Shown: in pieces, positions 9,206-23,041 of the stretch | Numbering within the stretch: position 1 is the stretch's first letter | Layout: each line of letters opens with the position of its first letter | DNA from: Rahnella laticis | GTDB taxonomy: Bacteria > Pseudomonadota > Gammaproteobacteria > Enterobacterales > Enterobacteriaceae | Length of the DNA: 64,000 nucleotides | Reading direction: 5' to 3' | NCBI RefSeq assembly: GCF_015644585.1 | Contig: NZ_JADOBI010000001.1 | Span: 558,001 to 622,000 of the forward strand | Program-made: the position numbers and the translations under genes | Notes under the pieces: model-generated | The model's database searches: none | What the model was told of the DNA's origin: nothing | The model's input: only the letters and a program-made list of their open reading frames with translations

Positions 9206-9666
9206 GATATTTACTCCCCACTATAATTGCTGACGTTATTGTAATCCTGACGTTGTTAAAACCGCAAATCGGCTGTGGGTAATGGCTTTATGTTATGGTT
9301 ATTATTTGAACGATTCGCCGAAAAGATTGAACACATTGGCGAAAAGGGCGTTTCCGTGTTAATTAGTTTGCGTGACGATTTTAATCAGGTAGAGTGTGGG
9401 ATTTTGTGGCTTCAGGTGGAATGTTTTGTTTACGCTTGGTCATTATTTGACATAGGAAAGAGCACATTCTGCTGAACCCTGTCTGGTTAATCCCTCGCAG
9501 AATCAGTGTTTTGAACCTCTGGAAGTCAGTTTGCTCTTTCTTTTAAAGAAATGAGTTGACGTTCTGACTCACTGCCGCAATATAAAAAAAGACGTGATAT
9601 TGTGCCGCGGCATAACTAGACAAAATCTTCTTCAGATGATGAAGAATCATTCAGGTAAAGGTAATT
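9206..9666. other. yciN-topA divergent regulatory region
   Basis: 461 bases without a credible gene. A 66-codon frame at 9275-9475 has no ribosome-binding site and no family resemblance. In E. coli this interval carries several topA promoters. Here TTGACG (9556-9561) precedes AT-rich -10 candidates near 9578-9586, close to topA. Confidence 0.55.
9556..9586 (+). promoter_or_regulatory. topA: Candidate topA promoter
   Basis: TTGACG at 9556-9561 with CAATAT at 9578-9583 (16-base spacer). It is about 80 bases before the topA start. Prediction from consensus only; other promoters are likely in the same gap. Confidence 0.4.
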
Positions 9667-12264
9667 ATGGGTAAAGCTCTCGTAATAGTTGAGTCCCCGG
9701 CAAAAGCCAAAACGATTAATAAATATTTAGGAAATGACTACGTGGTTAAGTCCAGCGTCGGTCATATCCGTGATTTACCAACCAGTGGATCCGCTGCTAA
9801 AAAGACCGCCAACTCAACCGAAGAAAAAACAAAGAAAAAAGTAAAAAAGGATGAGAAAACCGCGCTGGTCAATCGCATGGGCGTCGATCCGTATCATGGT
9901 TGGGAAGCGCAATACGAAATACTTCCCGGTAAAGAAAAAGTCGTTGCTGAGTTAAAAGCGTTAGCGGAAAAAGCTGACCACATCTATCTCGCAACCGACC
10001 TTGACCGCGAAGGAGAGGCGATTGCCTGGCATTTGCGGGAAGTGATTGGCGGTGATGACAAACGTTTCAGCCGCGTCGTATTTAACGAAATTACCAAAAA
10101 CGCGATTCAGAATGCGTTTAAAGAACCGGGCGAGCTGAATATTGATCGTGTTAATGCTCAGCAGGCGCGTCGCTTTATGGACCGCGTGGTGGGTTACATG
10201 GTTTCCCCGTTGCTGTGGAAGAAAATTGCCCGTGGTTTATCCGCTGGCCGTGTTCAGTCCGTAGCGGTTCGTCTGGTGGTTGAGCGCGAAAAAGAAATCA
10301 AAGCGTTCGTGCCGGAAGAATACTGGGAGCTGCACGCTGATTTGCTGGCGAAGAAAGAAACCGCCCTGCAAATGGAAGTGACGCATCACCTCGATAAGCC
10401 GTTCAAACCGGTCAATAAAGAGCAAACCCACGCGGCTGTTTCGCTGCTTGAAAAAGCGCGTTATCAGGTGGTGGATCGTGAAGATAAACCGACCAGCAGC
10501 AAACCGGGTGCTCCTTTTATTACCTCCACGTTGCAGCAGGCGGCAAGTACGCGCCTGAGCTTTGGCGTGAAGAAAACCATGATGATGGCGCAGCGTCTCT
10601 ACGAAGCCGGTCACATCACCTACATGCGTACTGACTCCACCAACCTGAGCCAGGACGCTGTAGAAATGGTTCGCGGCTACATCGGCACAAATTTTGGCGA
10701 TAAATACCTGCCGAAAGCGCCGTTGCAGTACAGCAACAAAGAGAACTCTCAGGAAGCGCACGAAGCGATCCGTCCTTCTGACGTTGCCGTGGTTTCTGAG
10801 CAGCTCAAGGATATGGAAGCGGATGCGCAGCGTCTGTACCAGCTGATCTGGCGCCAGTTTGTGGCCTGCCAGATGACACCGGCGCAGTACGATTCCACCA
10901 CGCTGACGGTGAAAGCGGGCGATTATTCCCTGCGCGCCAAAGGCCGTACGCTGCGTTTCGATGGCTGGACGAAAGTCATGCCAGCGTTGCGTAAAGGCGA
11001 CGAAGACAGAACGCTGCCAGCCATTGAAGTTGGTACCGAACTCGAACTGCAACAGCTGCTGCCAACTCAGCACTTCACCAAACCGCCTGCGCGTTTTAGC
11101 GAAGCGTCACTGGTGAAAGAGCTGGAAAAACGTGGCATTGGCCGTCCGTCTACCTATGCGTCGATCATTTCGACCATTCAGGATCGTGGTTACGTTCACG
11201 TTGAAAACCGCCGTTTCTATGCGGAAAAAATGGGTGAAATCGTCACCGATCGTCTGGAAGATAATTTCCGCGAACTGATGAACTACGATTTCACCGCGCG
11301 TATGGAAGACGGGCTGGATCAGGTCGCGAACAATAAAGCGGAATGGAAAGCGGTTCTGGATGAGTTCTTCACCGAATTCAGCAAGCAGCTTGAAACCGCC
11401 GAGAAAGACCCTGAAGAAGGCGGTATGCGCCCGAATCAGATGGTTCTGACCAGCATCGAATGCCCGACGTGCAGCCGCCCGATGGGTATCCGTACCGCCA
11501 GCACCGGTGTGTTCCTCGGGTGTTCCGGTTATGCGTTGCCGCCGAAAGAGCGCTGCAAAACCACCATCAATCTGATTGCAGATGCTGAAGTTCTGAACAT
11601 CCTTGAAGGTGATGAAGCGGAAGCCAATGCGCTGCGCGCCAAACGTCGTTGCGGCAAATGTGGCACGGCGATGGACAGCTACCTGATCGACAACCAGCGT
11701 AAATTGCATGTCTGCGGTAACAACCCGGAATGTGACGGCTACGAAATCGAAGAAGGCGAATTCCGTATCAAGGGGTATGACGGCCCGATCGTTGAGTGTG
11801 AGAAATGTGGTTCTGAAATGCACCTGAAAATGGGGCGTTTCGGTAAGTACATGGGCTGCACCAACGACGAGTGTAAAAATACCCGTAAGATCCTGCGTAA
11901 CGGTGACGTTGCGCCGCCGAAAGAAGATCCGGTTCCCTTGCCGGAGCTGCAATGTGAAAAGTCTGACGCCTATTTCGTTTTACGTGATGGCGCGGCGGGT
12001 GTTTTCCTGGCGGCCAATACTTTCCCTAAATCGCGCGAAACCCGTGCGCCGCTGGTGGAAGAACTGAAGCGCTTTAAAGATCGTCTGCCGGAAAAACTGA
12101 GCTATCTGGCCGATGCGCCAGTTGCTGACCCGGAAGGCAATAAATCGATGGTGCGTTTTAGCCGTAAAACGAAGCAGCAGTACGTGTCTTCAGAAAAAGA
12201 CGGCAAAGCCACTGGCTGGACGGCATTTTATGTCGACGGTAAATGGGTCGAAGGTAAGAAATAG
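9667..12264 (+). CDS. topA: DNA topoisomerase I
   Basis: 865-residue type IA topoisomerase that relaxes negative supercoils. The N-terminal TOPRIM domain ([15 protein letters not shown], then [13 protein letters not shown]) is followed by the active-site Tyr in [10 protein letters not shown] (near residue 319). Three C-terminal Cys4 zinc ribbons are visible, starting with [19 protein letters not shown] and [10 protein letters not shown], before the basic ribbon-like tail. Length and domain order equal those of the E. coli enzyme. GGTAA upstream of ATG is a modest ribosome-binding site. Confidence 0.98.
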   Translation: MGKALVIVESPAKAKTINKYLGNDYVVKSSVGHIRDLPTSGSAAKKTANSTEEKTKKKVKKDEKTALVNRMGVDPYHGWEAQYEILPGKEKVVAELKALAEKADHIYLATDLDREGEAIAWHLREVIGGDDKRFSRVVFNEITKNAIQNAFKEPGELNIDRVNAQQARRFMDRVVGYMVSPLLWKKIARGLSAGRVQSVAVRLVVEREKEIKAFVPEEYWELHADLLAKKETALQMEVTHHLDKPFKPVNKEQTHAAVSLLEKARYQVVDREDKPTSSKPGAPFITSTLQQAASTRLSFGVKKTMMMAQRLYEAGHITYMRTDSTNLSQDAVEMVRGYIGTNFGDKYLPKAPLQYSNKENSQEAHEAIRPSDVAVVSEQLKDMEADAQRLYQLIWRQFVACQMTPAQYDSTTLTVKAGDYSLRAKGRTLRFDGWTKVMPALRKGDEDRTLPAIEVGTELELQQLLPTQHFTKPPARFSEASLVKELEKRGIGRPSTYASIISTIQDRGYVHVENRRFYAEKMGEIVTDRLEDNFRELMNYDFTARMEDGLDQVANNKAEWKAVLDEFFTEFSKQLETAEKDPEEGGMRPNQMVLTSIECPTCSRPMGIRTASTGVFLGCSGYALPPKERCKTTINLIADAEVLNILEGDEAEANALRAKRRCGKCGTAMDSYLIDNQRKLHVCGNNPECDGYEIEEGEFRIKGYDGPIVECEKCGSEMHLKMGRFGKYMGCTNDECKNTRKILRNGDVAPPKEDPVPLPELQCEKSDAYFVLRDGAAGVFLAANTFPKSRETRAPLVEELKRFKDRLPEKLSYLADAPVADPEGNKSMVRFSRKTKQQYVSSEKDGKATGWTAFYVDGKWVEGKK

Positions 12265-12297
12265 TATTATTTAGCCGGAACCCATTGTTATTCGATT

Positions 12298-12331
12298 GTA
12301 AAAAACCAGTCCTTCGGGCTGGTTTTTTTAT
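12298..12331 (+). terminator. Terminator after topA
   Basis: AACCAGtCC-TTCG-GGCTGGTT hairpin with a one-base bulge, flanked by A and T runs, 34 bases after the topA stop. Confidence 0.88.
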
Positions 12332-13585
<1,254 letters not shown>

Positions 13586-13612
13586 ACCGTCACGCGCTGC
13601 TGAAAATCTCCG

Positions 13613-13648
13613 TCCCGCGACGTCTTACGATGCCGCGGGATTTTTTTT
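13613..13648 (+). terminator. Terminator after cysB
   Basis: TCCCGCG / CGCGGGA stem, 14-base loop, followed by eight T residues. Confidence 0.9.
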
Positions 13649-13783
13649 GCCTGATGAACACTTCGTGTTGTTATGAAAATGTTAATTGAATTTTGTGTTA
13701 TGTTTAACTATGCACTTATAAGCTTGCGGGTTATTCCCTAATAGCCACGCACGCGCGAGAAATGAGCAGTAAAAGGAGAAGCT

Positions 13784-16459
<2,676 letters not shown>

Positions 16460-16482
16460 ATTTGTTATCTGCCGAAAATCCA

Positions 16483-16518
16483 TGAAAAAGGGCACCGTTA
16501 AGGTGCCCTTAATATTTC
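16483..16518. terminator. Bidirectional terminator between acnA and ribA
   Basis: Nine-base stem AAGGGCACC / GGTGCCCTT with a short loop between convergent genes, with A-rich and T-rich flanks. Confidence 0.85.
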
Positions 16519-16536
16519 TGTCATATCCTGAAAAAA

Positions 16537-17127
<591 letters not shown>

Positions 17128-17416
17128 TTTACGCTCCAAAAAAACCACAAAGTGTCTTCATTTACAGTGAGTATTTTACTTGTTGATGCGCATCCTACGT
17201 TCAGATGCGGCCTCTGGATAGGGAATCGGTGCCTTTCCATCACGACAGGGCGTTATTTTGCCACAGATTGGCGCAGTTTTTAGCGCGAATATTTGAACGA
17301 TTAGTTCATAACTTATGAATTATAACCGCTTCTTCAACAATCCCCGCTTAGGGAATGTGAAGCGGTAACAACGTTGCTACACTCCAACTCTTTTATCAAT
17401 GACGGAAGGGACGACT

Positions 17417-18178
17417 ATGTTTGATATCGCCAGACGCACCGCATTCGGGGCGGTTCTTTTATTACTGATGCCCGCAGCGGTTTGGCTCAGTGGCTGGTTA
17501 TGGACGCCGGGCGGTAATCCGTCAATTTTACTTCCGCTGTATTGGGTTACCGAAACGGTCAGTCAGCCCTGGGGCATTTTAACCACGGTAATTCTGTGCG
17601 GATGGTTTTTATGGTGTCTGCGCTTTCGTCTCAAAGCGGCGATCGGGCTGGTGCTAATGATTTCGGTGGCGCTTCTGGTCGGCCAGTCAGCCAAGACTTA
17701 CATCAAAGGGGAGGTGCGCGAACCACGGCCTTATGTGGCCTGGCTGGGTACTGACCATCAGATGAACGTTGAGGAATTTTACGGCCTGAAACGCAAGGCG
17801 CGCAGCCAGCAGGTCAGAGACGTCCTCGGCGATAACGCTCAGATCCCGCACTGGCTGAACAAAAGCTGGCAAAACGACACCGGCTACGCATTTCCTTCCG
17901 GCCATACTATGTTCGCCGCGACCTGGGCATTGCTGGGCATCGGGCTACTGTGGCGGCGTAAACACTACAAAACGGTCACCTTCCTGATGGTGTGGGCGGT
18001 TGTGGTGATGGGCAGCCGCCTGATGCTGGGGATGCACTGGCCGCGTGACCTGATGGCGTCCGTAGGGATCAGCTGGATCCTGGTGACACTGGCCTGCTGG
18101 CTGACCGAACGCTATATCGGGCCGCTGACGCCGCCACCGGCAGAAAATCAGGAAATCGCGCAACGCGACGGAGAATAA
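17417..18178 (+). CDS. pgpB: Phosphatidylglycerophosphatase B / undecaprenyl-diphosphate phosphatase
   Basis: 253-residue PAP2-family membrane phosphatase acting on phosphatidylglycerol phosphate, phosphatidate and undecaprenyl diphosphate. The three PAP2 motifs are visible: KTYIKGEVREPRPY, PSGH in YAFPSGHTMFAA, and SRLMLGMHWPRDL. Six hydrophobic segments. ATG 17417 (MFDIARRTAFGA) is chosen over 17399 because GAAGGGA sits just before it and the N-terminus then matches E. coli. Confidence 0.95.
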   Translation: MFDIARRTAFGAVLLLLMPAAVWLSGWLWTPGGNPSILLPLYWVTETVSQPWGILTTVILCGWFLWCLRFRLKAAIGLVLMISVALLVGQSAKTYIKGEVREPRPYVAWLGTDHQMNVEEFYGLKRKARSQQVRDVLGDNAQIPHWLNKSWQNDTGYAFPSGHTMFAATWALLGIGLLWRRKHYKTVTFLMVWAVVVMGSRLMLGMHWPRDLMASVGISWILVTLACWLTERYIGPLTPPPAENQEIAQRDGE

Positions 18179-18192
18179 ACACCGGCAATTTC

Positions 18193-18220
18193 AAAGGGGT
18201 TTAACAAAACCCCTTTAATT
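18193..18220 (+). terminator. Perfect hairpin after pgpB
   Basis: Ten-base perfect stem AAAGGGGTTT / AAACCCCTTT with loop AACA, followed by only a weak AATT tail, so termination may be partial. Its right arm overlaps the -35 candidate of the lapAB promoter. Confidence 0.65.
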
Positions 18221-18241
18221 CATCGCTTTCCGTCCCCATAT
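18212..18241 (+). promoter_or_regulatory. lapA: Possible sigma-32 promoter of lapAB
   Basis: CCCCATAT (18234-18241) resembles the sigma-32 -10 element, and CCTTTAA near 18212-18218 is a weak -35. In E. coli lapAB is transcribed by heat-shock RNA polymerase, which makes this plausible. It lies about 185 bases before lapA. Confidence 0.35.
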
Positions 18242-18426
18242 CTCTTCCATATCGTAAATTGCAGCGATATTTGCGACACGCCGCAAAAGTTGCACGAAGT
18301 TCCAACAACCTGCATTTAAAGCCTCCGCAATGTTTCCCAGCTTTGTTTGGAAATGCTAACTTATTAGGTCGGGACGAGAGTTTTTGGCATAATTCATCCG
18401 GTACATCCGGCATTACAGGAATGAAT

Positions 18427-18738
18427 GTGAAATATCTGCTGATTTTTTTATTTTTGCTGGTCATCGTGGTGATTTCTATCACTCTGGGTGCCCATAACGA
18501 TCAGACTGTGACCTTCAATTATTTGCTGGCGCAGGGTGACTATCGTGTTTCCACACTACTTGCCGTGCTCTTTGCCACCGGTTTTATTCTCGGCTGGGTC
18601 ATCTGCGGTTTGTTTTACCTGCGTGTCCGTTTATCTCTCGGGCGTGCGCAGCGGAAAATCAAACGCCTTGAACAACAAATTGAACCCGCGGCTGCCGTTA
18701 CGCCGCCAGCAGCATCTTATGATGTCAGCAAGGAATAA
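18427..18738 (+). CDS. lapA: LapA, LPS assembly/regulation membrane protein
   Basis: 103-residue inner-membrane protein (YciS) with two hydrophobic segments (about residues 3-22 and 42-65) and a cytoplasmic coiled C-terminus (RAQRKIKRLEQQ). With LapB it adjusts LPS synthesis through YejM and FtsH-dependent LpxC turnover. GTG 18427 is preferred: AGGA ends directly at the ATG at 18421, leaving no spacing, whereas the GTG has 6 bases and gives the MKYLLIF start of E. coli. lapB begins 6 bases after its stop. Confidence 0.92.
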   Translation: MKYLLIFLFLLVIVVISITLGAHNDQTVTFNYLLAQGDYRVSTLLAVLFATGFILGWVICGLFYLRVRLSLGRAQRKIKRLEQQIEPAAAVTPPAASYDVSKE

Positions 18739-18744
18739 CCCTCT

Positions 18745-19914
18745 ATGTTAGAACTGCTGTTTCTGTTGTTGCCCGTTGCGGCCGCCTATGGCTGGTACAT
18801 GGGGCGCAGAAGTTCTCAGCAGGACAAACAGGAAAATGCTAACCGCCTGTCGCGTGAATACGTAGCAGGGGTTAACTTCCTGCTTTCCAACCAGCAGGAT
18901 AAAGCGGTCGATCTGTTCCTTGAGATGTTGAAAGAGGACAGCAGTACGGTCGAAGCGCACCTGACTCTGGGGAACCTGTTCCGCTCCCGTGGCGAAGTCG
19001 ATCGCGCCATCCGCATCCACCAGTCGCTGATGGAAAGTGCTTCGCTGACCTTCGAACAGCGTTTGCTTGCCGTGCAGCAGTTAGGGCGCGATTACATGGC
19101 TGCCGGTTTTTATGACCGCGCGGAAGACATGTTTAATCAGCTGGTGAAAGAGCAGGACTACCAGCTGTTTGCGCTGGAACAGTTGCTGATCATCCATCAG
19201 GCGACCAGCGACTGGCAGAATGCTATCGATGTGGCCGAGCGTCTGGTCAAGCTGGGCAAAGAAAACCGTCGCAAGGAAATCGCACATTTCTGGTGTGAAC
19301 TGGCGCTGCTGGCGATGGTTGCTGATGATTTCGATAAGGCCACCGGCCTGCTGAAAAAAGCCGCGGCGGCAGATAAACTTTGTGCCCGCGTGTCTATCAT
19401 GCAGGGGCGCATTTTCCTGGCGCAGGGCGAATACCGTAAAGCGGTTGATGCGCTGCAGCGTGTGCTCGAGCAGGACAAAGAACTGGTCAGCGAAGCGCTG
19501 CCGATGCTGCAGGAGTGCTACCAGAACCTGAAAGATACGCTGGGCTGGGCAGAGTTCCTCAAACGCTGTGTCGATGAAAACACCGGCGCGACGGCAGAAC
19601 TGATGCTGGCGGAAATCATCCAGCAGGAAGAAGGGCGTGAAACGGCGCAGAACTACATCAACCGCCAGTTGCAACGTCATCCGACCATGCGCGTCTTCCA
19701 TCACCTGATGGACTACCATCTGGCCGATGCAGAAGAAGGCAGGGCGAAAGAGAGTCTGGTTTTACTGCGGGACATGGTGGGTGAGCAGATCCGCACAAAA
19801 CCGCGATACCGCTGCCACAAATGCGGGTTTACCGCGCATTCGCTGTACTGGCATTGTCCGTCATGCCGCGGCTGGGCGACGATCAAGCCTATACGTGGTC
19901 TCGACGGGCAATAA
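18745..19914 (+). CDS. lapB: LapB, LPS assembly TPR protein
   Basis: 389-residue protein (YciM) with an N-terminal membrane anchor (LLFLLLPVAAAYGWYMG), a string of tetratricopeptide repeats, and a C-terminal rubredoxin-like zinc knuckle CHKCGFTAHSLYWHCPSC. It delivers LpxC to FtsH for degradation and so limits LPS synthesis. Length matches the E. coli protein and it forms a tight operon with lapA. Confidence 0.97.
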   Translation: MLELLFLLLPVAAAYGWYMGRRSSQQDKQENANRLSREYVAGVNFLLSNQQDKAVDLFLEMLKEDSSTVEAHLTLGNLFRSRGEVDRAIRIHQSLMESASLTFEQRLLAVQQLGRDYMAAGFYDRAEDMFNQLVKEQDYQLFALEQLLIIHQATSDWQNAIDVAERLVKLGKENRRKEIAHFWCELALLAMVADDFDKATGLLKKAAAADKLCARVSIMQGRIFLAQGEYRKAVDALQRVLEQDKELVSEALPMLQECYQNLKDTLGWAEFLKRCVDENTGATAELMLAEIIQQEEGRETAQNYINRQLQRHPTMRVFHHLMDYHLADAEEGRAKESLVLLRDMVGEQIRTKPRYRCHKCGFTAHSLYWHCPSCRGWATIKPIRGLDGQ

Positions 19915-19916
19915 TT

Positions 19917-20041
19917 TTTCCCTTCATACTTCGCGCTGCAGGTGCGTTGGCTGCTTTCTGTCACCCGAATCACTTACTCAAGTAAGCTCATCGGGTTCCT
20001 TCAATTGCCGCCTTCCTGCAACACGAATTATTTAGGGAAAA
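19917..20041. repeat. ERIC (IRU) intergenic repeat
   Basis: About 125 bases between lapB and the next gene. The left part is the reverse complement of the ERIC terminal sequence (GCAGCCAACGCACCTGCA on the other strand). The centre has the near-palindrome CACTTACTCAAGTAAG, and the right end runs to GAATTATTTAGGG. Length and structure fit the Enterobacterial Repetitive Intergenic Consensus. No coding potential. Confidence 0.85.
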
Positions 20042-20062
20042 TCGGCGATACAAAGGCTTAAA

Positions 20063-20350
20063 TTACTTCTTCTTACCGGTGGTTTTACGGGCGCTAAGTA
20101 ACGTACGCAGTTTCTTAATTTCTTTTGCCGTCAGCGCCGGTTCAGAATCTTCAGCAAGATGCTGATTATCAATCTCATGCTCGGTGGCTTTCGCCGCCTT
20201 TTTCCCCTTAGGTGCCGCCGGATTAAAGCTCTCTTCCAGACGTGCTGCCACTTCCGCACTTAAAGAATGCTCAGCCTCAGCGGCGGCGTTCTTGATCAGT
20301 TCCTTCAATTCAACCGGAATTTTGACGGTCAGGGTTGTTATCTCACTCAT
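20063..20350 (-). CDS. Arc-like ribbon-helix-helix protein
   Basis: 95-residue protein. Residues 5-40 (TLTVKIPVELKELIKNAA ... LSAEVAARLEES) form a ribbon-helix-helix pattern like Arc/MetJ DNA-binding proteins: a short beta strand, then two amphipathic helices. The rest is a Lys/Ala/Glu-rich tail ending KTTGKKK. It has no toxin-like neighbour and stands alone between lapB and pyrF, where E. coli has no gene. AAGGAAAGG precedes the start. Probably a transcriptional or nucleoid regulator; its targets are unknown. Confidence 0.75.
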   Translation of the reverse strand: MSEITTLTVKIPVELKELIKNAAAEAEHSLSAEVAARLEESFNPAAPKGKKAAKATEHEIDNQHLAEDSEPALTAKEIKKLRTLLSARKTTGKKK

Positions 20351-20540
20351 TTTTCAGCCTTTCCTTAGAGTAAAGTTACAAGCTATGCCAGCGTTGTGTC
20401 GGCGTCTAGTGCATCACAAAAATTTAATAAAACTGTCACATTATGTGTAGCTGTGAATTCAGCCTTTTGCCATGTAAAATGCGGGCGGCAGAAAACAGGC
20501 TTTCCCTTCCTGAAATGAAAAAACACAAGAGGCTGAAGAT

Positions 20541-21269
20541 ATGACGTCAGAAAATAGCATTAACAACAACGACTTAAATTCCTCACCTATTGTTGTCGCT
20601 CTCGACTATGCCGATAAATCTGCCGCGCTGGCTTTTGCAGATAAAATCGATCCCCGTGATTGCCGTCTGAAAATTGGAAAAGAGATGTTCACGCATTTCG
20701 GCCCGCAGATGGTGAAAGATTTGCAGACTCGCGGTTTTGACGTCTTTCTGGATCTGAAATTCCATGACATCCCGAACACCACGGCGCATGCGGTTGCCGC
20801 TGCGGCGGAGCTGGGCGTGTGGATGGTCAATGTGCATGCCAGCGGCGGTGCGCGGATGATGACCGCAGCAAAAGAAGCGTTGCTGCCGTTTGGTAAAGAC
20901 GCGCCGTTACTGATTGCCGTCACCGTGCTGACCAGCATGGAAGGCTGCGATCTGGCGGATCTGGGCATCACGTTATCTCCGGCAGATTACGCCGAACGTC
21001 TGGCGCGACTGACCCGTGACTGCGGGCTGGACGGCGTTGTATGTTCCGCGCAGGAAGCCACGCGCTTTAAATCGGCGCTGGGGCAGGAGTTCAAACTGGT
21101 CACGCCGGGGATCCGCCCGGCAGGCAGCAAAGCCGACGATCAGCGCCGCGTGATGACCCCGCAGGAAGCGCTCGCGGCGGGTGTGGATTACATGGTGATT
21201 GGCCGTCCGATTACGCAGTCCGCCGATCCGGCGCAGACGCTGCGTGATATCCGTGCATCACTGCGATAA
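20541..21269 (+). CDS. pyrF: Orotidine-5'-phosphate decarboxylase
   Basis: 242-residue last enzyme of de novo UMP synthesis. The catalytic Asp-Lys-Asp network is in [12 protein letters not shown]; the phosphate-binding end is VTPGIRPAG ... [10 protein letters not shown]. The start ATG 20541 (MTSENS) has GAGGCTGAAG upstream. It is followed 12 bases later by yciH, the same pair as in E. coli. Confidence 0.97.
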   Translation: MTSENSINNNDLNSSPIVVALDYADKSAALAFADKIDPRDCRLKIGKEMFTHFGPQMVKDLQTRGFDVFLDLKFHDIPNTTAHAVAAAAELGVWMVNVHASGGARMMTAAKEALLPFGKDAPLLIAVTVLTSMEGCDLADLGITLSPADYAERLARLTRDCGLDGVVCSAQEATRFKSALGQEFKLVTPGIRPAGSKADDQRRVMTPQEALAAGVDYMVIGRPITQSADPAQTLRDIRASLR

Positions 21270-21281
21270 GCAGGAGAATTT

Positions 21282-21611
21282 ATGAGTAATGACAACAACA
21301 GCCGGTTAGTGTATTCCACCGACACCGGCAGAATCGACGAACCGAAAGCCGTTGTGTCGCGTCCGAAAGGTGACGGCATTGTTCGCATTGCGCGTCAGAC
21401 CAGCGGCCGCAAAGGGAAAGGCGTTTGTCTTATTACTGGCGTCGATGTCGATGATGCTGCGCTGGAAAAACTGGCAGCCGAACTGAAGAAGAAATGCGGT
21501 TGCGGCGGCGCGGTGAAAGACGGCGTCATTGAAATTCAGGGCGATAAACGTGATTTGCTGAAACAGCTGCTGGAAGCCAAAGGGATGAAAGTCAAACTGG
21601 CGGGTGGCTGA
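21282..21611 (+). CDS. yciH: YciH, SUI1/eIF1-like protein
   Basis: 109-residue SUI1-domain protein, the bacterial counterpart of eIF1, which can affect fidelity of initiation-codon selection in vitro. RIARQTSGRKGKGVCLITG followed by KKKCGCGGAVKDGVIEIQGD is the family core. GCAGGAGAA precedes the start. Likely cotranscribed with pyrF. Confidence 0.95.
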   Translation: MSNDNNSRLVYSTDTGRIDEPKAVVSRPKGDGIVRIARQTSGRKGKGVCLITGVDVDDAALEKLAAELKKKCGCGGAVKDGVIEIQGDKRDLLKQLLEAKGMKVKLAGG

Positions 21612-21617
21612 TAAAAC

Positions 21618-21657
21618 AAGATGCTGCGCCATTGATGAGCGCAGCGTCTTACTGTTT
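21618..21657 (+). terminator. Terminator after pyrF-yciH
   Basis: Twelve-base stem AAGATGCTGCGC / GCGCAGCGTCTT with one wobble pair and a 9-base loop, followed by ACTGTTTTT. It lies between yciH and convergent osmB. Confidence 0.8.
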
Positions 21658-21667
21658 TTATCTATTC

Positions 21668-21886
21668 TTATTTACTGACCTGATGACCCACAATACCACC
21701 TACTGCTGCGCCGCCTAACGTACCTAAAGTACTTCCGTCAGTCAGAACCGCACCACCAAGTGCACCGGCACCGGCACCAATCGCCGTGTTACGGTCACGT
21801 TTAGACCAGTTACCACACGCGGTAACAGACATCGCAAGAGTCAGAACCAGTGCAATACTGGCAACGCGTTTATTTACGAGCATCAT
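21668..21886 (-). CDS. osmB: OsmB, osmotically induced lipoprotein
   Basis: 72-residue outer-membrane lipoprotein. The lipobox is in AMSVTACGNWS, and the Gly-rich body (NTAIGAGAGALGGAVL ... GTLGGAAVGGIVGH) is the glycine-zipper seen in OsmB/Rcf-type proteins. ATG 21886 is preceded by GAGGAAG; the longer upstream frame would destroy the signal peptide. The length equals E. coli OsmB. It is expected to respond to osmolarity, RpoS and Rcs. Confidence 0.94.
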   Translation of the reverse strand: MMLVNKRVASIALVLTLAMSVTACGNWSKRDRNTAIGAGAGALGGAVLTDGSTLGTLGGAAVGGIVGHQVSK

Positions 21887-21927
21887 AGTTATCTTCCTCA
21901 AAGGATTAACGTTCAGCATCATCGATA

Positions 21928-21934
21928 AGTATAG
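21928..21934 (-). promoter_or_regulatory. osmB: Candidate osmB -10 element
   Basis: On the minus strand this reads CTATACT, the sequence preferred by sigma-S and also usable by sigma-70, about 45 bases before the osmB start. No clear -35 was assigned, as is common for RpoS promoters. Confidence 0.45.
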
Positions 21935-22289
21935 GTAACTTGCAGCGTTCTCACTGTATTTCACCGGGTGATCCTTCACACAACTTATGATTTTTTGAGC
22001 TGTTCCTAACCTTTATTCATAATTCGACTCATCCGGACGCACTTTTGCATCCGTTAACTAAAAATAGTGAAATTAGTATCTATTCACTAGGTGAATAATC
22101 TTAATTCACCATCAAGCCGCACTCTCACCACACAATTAACTAAAGCATTGCGCCTGCGTGCCCTGAATGTGGCACAAACAGGCACTTTCGCGTTTGCAGC
22201 AGAACCTTACGCACTCTTTAGCGATTTGCCCCATACCGGCACCCGCCCGCCGACCAGACAATAAAGCATCGACAGATGAGGAAACCGAG
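21935..22289. other. osmB-araD intergenic region
   Basis: The divergent gap is 403 bases in total. Besides the osmB -10 candidate and the palindrome at 22081-22097 I see no gene. An in-frame ATG at 22167 could extend araD but has no ribosome-binding site. Confidence 0.5.
22081..22097. promoter_or_regulatory. Palindromic operator candidate upstream of araD
   Basis: Perfect 7-3-7 palindrome TATTCAC-TAG-GTGAATA, with further GTGAA/TTCAC half sites within 25 bases on each side (AGTGAAATT at about 22067 and AATTCACC at 22103). It lies about 190 bases before araD and about 195 bases before osmB. Which protein binds is unknown; it is unlike AraC or CRP sites. Confidence 0.45.
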
Positions 22290-22985
22290 ATGCTTAAACA
22301 ACTGAAAGAGCAGGTACTGGAGGCCAACCTGGCACTGCCGCGCCATAATCTGGTGACCTTTACATGGGGAAATGTCAGCGCCGTGGACCGCCAGCAGGGG
22401 CTGGTCGTCATCAAGCCGTCGGGCGTGGAATACGATCATATGGGCGTCGAAGACATGGTGGTAGTGGAGCTGGAAACCGGGAAAATCGTGGAAGGCAGCA
22501 AGAAACCGTCTTCGGATACCGACACGCACCGCGTGCTCTACCTTAACTTCCTGCAGGCGGGCGGCATTGTGCATACCCATTCCCGCCATGCGACCATCTG
22601 GGCGCAGGCCGGGATTGATATTCCGGCCTGGGGTACCACGCATGCGGATTATTTCTACGGCAATATTCCGTGCACGCGCTTAATGACCGAAGCAGAAATC
22701 GCCGGTCGCTACGAGTGGGAAACCGGCGAAGTGATCGTTAAAACGTTCGCGGAACGTCACCTCGACCCGGCAGATATTCCGGCGGTGCTGGTGCATTCGC
22801 ACGGGCCTTTTGCCTGGGGGAAAGATGCCGATAACGCCGTACACAACGCGGTGGTGCTGGAAGAAATCGCCTATATGGGCATTTTCTCCCGCCAGTTAAC
22901 GCCGCAGCTGCCGGATATGCAGCCACAACTTCTGGATAAACATTATCTGCGTAAGCACGGCAAGAATGCTTACTACGGGCAGTAA
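22290..22985 (+). CDS. araD: L-ribulose-5-phosphate 4-epimerase
   Basis: 231-residue class II aldolase-fold epimerase that converts L-ribulose-5-phosphate to D-xylulose-5-phosphate. Zn ligands His95 and His97 lie in HTHSRHA, a third His is in [12 protein letters not shown], and the C-terminus [10 protein letters not shown] is family-typical. Length and sequence fit AraD best; UlaF and SgbE are close paralogues. ATG 22290 has GATGAGGAA upstream. There is no araBA alongside, so the gene stands alone and its partner pathway is uncertain. Confidence 0.88.
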   Translation: MLKQLKEQVLEANLALPRHNLVTFTWGNVSAVDRQQGLVVIKPSGVEYDHMGVEDMVVVELETGKIVEGSKKPSSDTDTHRVLYLNFLQAGGIVHTHSRHATIWAQAGIDIPAWGTTHADYFYGNIPCTRLMTEAEIAGRYEWETGEVIVKTFAERHLDPADIPAVLVHSHGPFAWGKDADNAVHNAVVLEEIAYMGIFSRQLTPQLPDMQPQLLDKHYLRKHGKNAYYGQ

Positions 22986-23015
22986 TCCGCGCCGTACCTG
23001 GAAAATCACATGAAG

Positions 23016-23041
23016 AAGTCAGCCGACGAGGCTGACTTTTA
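23016..23041. terminator. Terminator between araD and the deoR-type gene
   Basis: Nine-base stem AAGTCAGCC / GGCTGACTT with a 5-base loop and a T run on the plus side. The last codons of the convergent DeoR-type gene lie inside the stem. Confidence 0.75.

Noticed and set aside
9275..9475. 66-codon frame upstream of topA
   Set aside because: No ribosome-binding site and no resemblance to known proteins; it lies where topA promoters are expected.
17128..17416. FMN riboswitch upstream of ribA
   Set aside because: No conserved RFN helices could be found; enterobacteria normally carry it before ribB.
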